Source: Paenibacillus pabuli NBRC 13638
GTDB taxonomy: Bacteria > Bacillota > Bacilli > Paenibacillales > Paenibacillaceae
NCBI RefSeq assembly: GCF_001514495.1
Contig: NZ_BCNM01000001.1
Location: 496,001 to 560,000 of the forward strand
Length of the DNA: 64,000 nt
Direction: 5' to 3'
The notes beneath the pieces were generated by a model. That model made no database searches, was not told where the DNA came from, and saw only the letters and a program-made list of their open reading frames with translations. Position 1 is the stretch's first letter; the number at the start of each line of letters is the position of its first letter. Below, one piece after another: positions 61,601 through 64,000 of this stretch. Position numbers and translations under genes: made by a program.

Positions 61601-61632
61601 ATGTCCATTGAAGGAGTATCTTCTGCCGTCGG

Positions 61633-62406
61633 TTAGGATGGAGAAGTGATGGATTTGCGATAACTGCGCGGTGTACAGCCAACTACTTGTCTGAATTGCC
61701 TGGAGAAATGCTCCACATTCCGATAACCGCAAAGTTCACTGATATCTGAAATTCTGGACTGGCCATGAATCAGTCTTTCTTTGGCCAGACGAATTCTGGA
61801 TTGAATAACATCTTCCATACAGGAGATGCCAAATGTAGTTTTATATAAGGATTGCAAATAGCCTGGACTAAGATGAACATAATCAGCCATGATAGAAACA
61901 CTCCAATCTTGGCCTGGATTGTGGTTAATGGCTTTGCGCAAATTCAAAAGATCCTGATAATGAGGCTTGTTTTCTACGGACTGAGAGGCTTCGAGAAGCT
62001 TGTTAAACATAATCCGAAACAAATAATCAATGGAGAGTTCACGGTAATCACACTGAAGAAAATTTTCGGTAGCCAGCAATTGAAACAGCTGATGACAATA
62101 ACCGGGATCCGGAAGAAGAATGGGAGTACCTAACGGAATAGCTGTTTCCAGTACATACGATTCATCCGAAAGAAATCGCACCCAGTCATTCACATATTGA
62201 TCCGTGCATGCACGATACATGATTTTCTGATAAGGCGGGTATAGAACGGCACAATTGGCGGGATACGCTTTTATCTCGCCATTTACCCAGAATTCCGCTG
62301 GAGTCTGTGTAAGAATGAGAAGCCAGAAGTCATGACCTTCGGGGATGTCATAAATGAAATCAGCAGGATGAGCGGCATCGTAACCGACATAAAAAATAGT
62401 ATTCAT
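61633..62406 (-). CDS. AraC-family transcriptional regulator
   Basis: A 257-residue regulator with an N-terminal cupin-like region (EGHDFWLLILTQTPAEFWVN) and a C-terminal AraC domain (about 155-252; MADYVHLSPGYLQSLYKTTF and ISELCGYRNVEHFSRQFRQV). The ATG at 62406 follows GGAGA; a TTG at 62418 overlaps that site. It is divergent from the gene at 62583 and may regulate it. Confidence 0.88.
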   Translation of the reverse strand: MNTIFYVGYDAAHPADFIYDIPEGHDFWLLILTQTPAEFWVNGEIKAYPANCAVLYPPYQKIMYRACTDQYVNDWVRFLSDESYVLETAIPLGTPILLPDPGYCHQLFQLLATENFLQCDYRELSIDYLFRIMFNKLLEASQSVENKPHYQDLLNLRKAINHNPGQDWSVSIMADYVHLSPGYLQSLYKTTFGISCMEDVIQSRIRLAKERLIHGQSRISDISELCGYRNVEHFSRQFRQVVGCTPRSYRKSITSPS

Positions 62407-62582
62407 ATTATTCTCCAATCTTGGAATAGATCAATTTTGCGTTAGCATATATCATTCTTTGAAAGGCACTTCTATTCTATAATTTTAAGGGAAAACCATC
62501 GAGAAATCATTCATTATTTAGAAGAACGTTATGGATATATCGACGGATAAGTCTTTGAAATGATCAATAAAGGGGACATATT

Positions 62583-64000
62583 ATGATGATATCAGAAGTG
62601 GAGAAGGAGAAGGAATATCACTATATCCTCTCCTATACCCGCTCTCCTCAAGAAAAAAAGATCTACGCACCGAGGCTTGCATACAGCATGCACCTTGCCT
62701 ACAGTGAAGATGGATCAAATTACCGCGCGCTCAACCATAACTCGGGTGTATTGTTTGCAAAGGCAACGGAAAATGAGAATGGCACCTTGAATGCCAAAAG
62801 TTTGCAAAATCCGTACGTGTTCATGCTTCAAGACGGTACATATGGCGTTATTGCAGTACGTACAGAAGCCGAAGGGCAACAGGATCAAGAGAGCAAGGGA
62901 GCTGTGTTATTTTTTCATTCAACTGATCTGCTGCATTATAGAGAAATTGGTCTAATTGATCTGAAAGACGATGTGCATGTCCATGACGTCATGTGTGAAT
63001 ATAATGAGTTAACCCATTCTTATGTGATCCGATGGAGAGATGGGAATGGCTGCTTTTTTCAAAACACGATGCAGAATCTCTTCTCCCTAACAAGTGCTTC
63101 CATCCCGATAAGGACTGAGGCGTTTGCACTGACATCGGCATCCCCGGATATTGAAGGAATCATTCCGCGTAATGTGCTTCAGGTTCCACGTCAAGTTGCA
63201 CAGCGCGCAGTCCACCGGCTAACACCGCCTGATAATATAGCGATCCAAGTCCCGGACCGTATCAATGCAACCTCGATTGAAGGTTTGAAAGCGCTTAAGG
63301 CAATCGCAAAATACAGCGATGGTACCACTTCCATCAAGAAAGTGGATTGGAATGAGGAGTTGGTAACATGGGAGGAGGAAGGCAGTTATCTTGTGACAGG
63401 TACCGTTGTACAGGAGCATTATGCATTTCCCATTGCTGCTAACCGTGCAGATCCCTGCATCACAAAATGGAAATCCAAGTACTATTTTGTAGCAACGAAT
63501 GATGAAGATCACAACCAAACGCTGTATATTCGGGAATCGAATACGATCGCCGGGCTCGTTGAAGCCCAGGAAACCTTGATTTTGGACACCAGCACGTATG
63601 ACGACATTAAAGGTCTGTTGTGGGCGCCTGAGCTGCATATCATTGCAGATGAGTTATACCTTTTTCATGCAGCGACCTCTGGTGATTTTTTGAATGAAGA
63701 GTGCCATGTGATGAAACTGAGACCTGACGGTAACCCAACTCATGCAGCAGATTGGTCCAAACCTCAGCGCGTGCTTCGAAATGATGGAACCTATTTGTGT
63801 GAAGCCGGAAAAGTAATTTCCCTCGACATGACAGTATTCAAATGGAACGATGAGTATTATGCGTGCTGGTCTGAGCGCCAGTTTGTACCTGTAGATCTTG
63901 GAGCGTGGCTTTACATTGCCAAACTTGACTCCAAAGAGCCATGGAGGTTGAAGAGTGAACCTGTCTTGCTGTCCAAACCGGATTATGGCTGGGCAAACAA
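62583..64000 (+). CDS. GH43-like glycoside hydrolase with Ig-like insert, right end cut off
   Basis: An open frame of 472 codons with no stop running off the right edge. It starts at ATG 62583 or 62586 behind AAAGGGGACAT. An N-terminal propeller-like part (about 15-210) is followed by a Big_4-type Ig-like segment (about 218-275; IEGLKALKAIAKYSDGTTSI) and then a second propeller region with GH43-type motifs: ANRADPCITKWKSKYYFVAT with the first Asp, LLWAPELHIIADELYLF and SLDMTVFKWNDEYYACW. No signal peptide, so probably intracellular. Divergent from the AraC gene at 62406. Substrate unknown, likely an arabinose- or xylose-containing oligosaccharide. Confidence 0.85.
   Translation, partial: MMISEVEKEKEYHYILSYTRSPQEKKIYAPRLAYSMHLAYSEDGSNYRALNHNSGVLFAKATENENGTLNAKSLQNPYVFMLQDGTYGVIAVRTEAEGQQDQESKGAVLFFHSTDLLHYREIGLIDLKDDVHVHDVMCEYNELTHSYVIRWRDGNGCFFQNTMQNLFSLTSASIPIRTEAFALTSASPDIEGIIPRNVLQVPRQVAQRAVHRLTPPDNIAIQVPDRINATSIEGLKALKAIAKYSDGTTSIKKVDWNEELVTWEEEGSYLVTGTVVQEHYAFPIAANRADPCITKWKSKYYFVATNDEDHNQTLYIRESNTIAGLVEAQETLILDTSTYDDIKGLLWAPELHIIADELYLFHAATSGDFLNEECHVMKLRPDGNPTHAADWSKPQRVLRNDGTYLCEAGKVISLDMTVFKWNDEYYACWSERQFVPVDLGAWLYIAKLDSKEPWRLKSEPVLLSKPDYGWAN

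Noticed and set aside
1..64000. CRISPR arrays, tRNA or rRNA genes, insertion sequences, prophage
   Set aside because: No regularly spaced direct repeats, no cloverleaf or rRNA motif, no transposase or phage structural protein was found by reading both strands.

Overview
This window looks like chromosome of a Paenibacillus-type bacterium (Firmicutes, Bacillales). The grounds are strong Gram-positive ribosome binding sites with frequent TTG and GTG starts, lipoprotein signal peptides, a YesM/YesN two-component pair beside a LipO-type binding protein, SLH-anchored surface proteins, HelD, class Ib ribonucleotide reductase, and a high density of carbohydrate regulators and glycoside hydrolases. 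No rRNA, tRNA, CRISPR array, phage or transposase gene is visible.

Layout. (1) 1-9360: a carbohydrate locus with the end of a class II aldolase, a PfkB sugar-phosphate kinase, a DeoR regulator, a sugar ABC importer (lipoprotein and two permeases, no ATPase), a GH4 glycosidase, a second PfkB kinase and a secreted beta-helix protein. (2) 9437-17560: a truncated DUF4367-like fragment, then a LipO-type lipoprotein with a YesM-like histidine kinase and YesN-like response regulator, followed by a secreted GH16 beta-glucanase with three repeated N-terminal modules. (3) 17600-20380: a BlaI/BlaR1-like pair whose sensor ends in nine 16-residue repeats and whose promoter carries two matching operators, plus an unknown gene. 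(4) 20460-25970: a 1361-residue SLH-anchored protein with a duplicated metallophosphatase, then a Fur-box-controlled siderophore-binding lipoprotein. (5) 26000-43260: mixed regulators (RpiR, LysR, three AraC-type proteins counting the GyrI-like one, an OmpR-type two-component system), an oxidoreductase, an MFS exporter, an aldo/keto reductase, a DJ-1/PfpI protein with an extra C-terminal domain, HelD, an APH-type kinase and a phospholipase D-like protein. (6) 43285-46810: nrdI-nrdE-nrdF on the minus strand behind two NrdR boxes. (7) 47110-58000: a respiratory block with a small ORF, nosD-nosL-nosY-nosF and a thioredoxin-like gene but no nosZ, then cydA-cydB-cydD-cydC behind a Rex-like site. 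(8) 58190-64000: a secreted bulb-type lectin, two AraC regulators and two GH43 genes, the last running off the window.

How the parts fit. The first block can import and hydrolyse an alpha-linked glycoside, phosphorylate the sugar and cleave the bisphosphate; the exact sugar cannot be read from sequence. The second block looks like sensing of an extracellular oligosaccharide coupled to beta-1,3-glucan hydrolysis. The nos/cyd block is probably a copper- and redox-related maturation system next to a quinol oxidase. The least explained items are the nos accessory operon without its enzyme, the small ORF coupled to nosD, the repeat tail of the BlaR1-like sensor, the GH16 modules, the PfpI fusion and the unknown gene at 19715.
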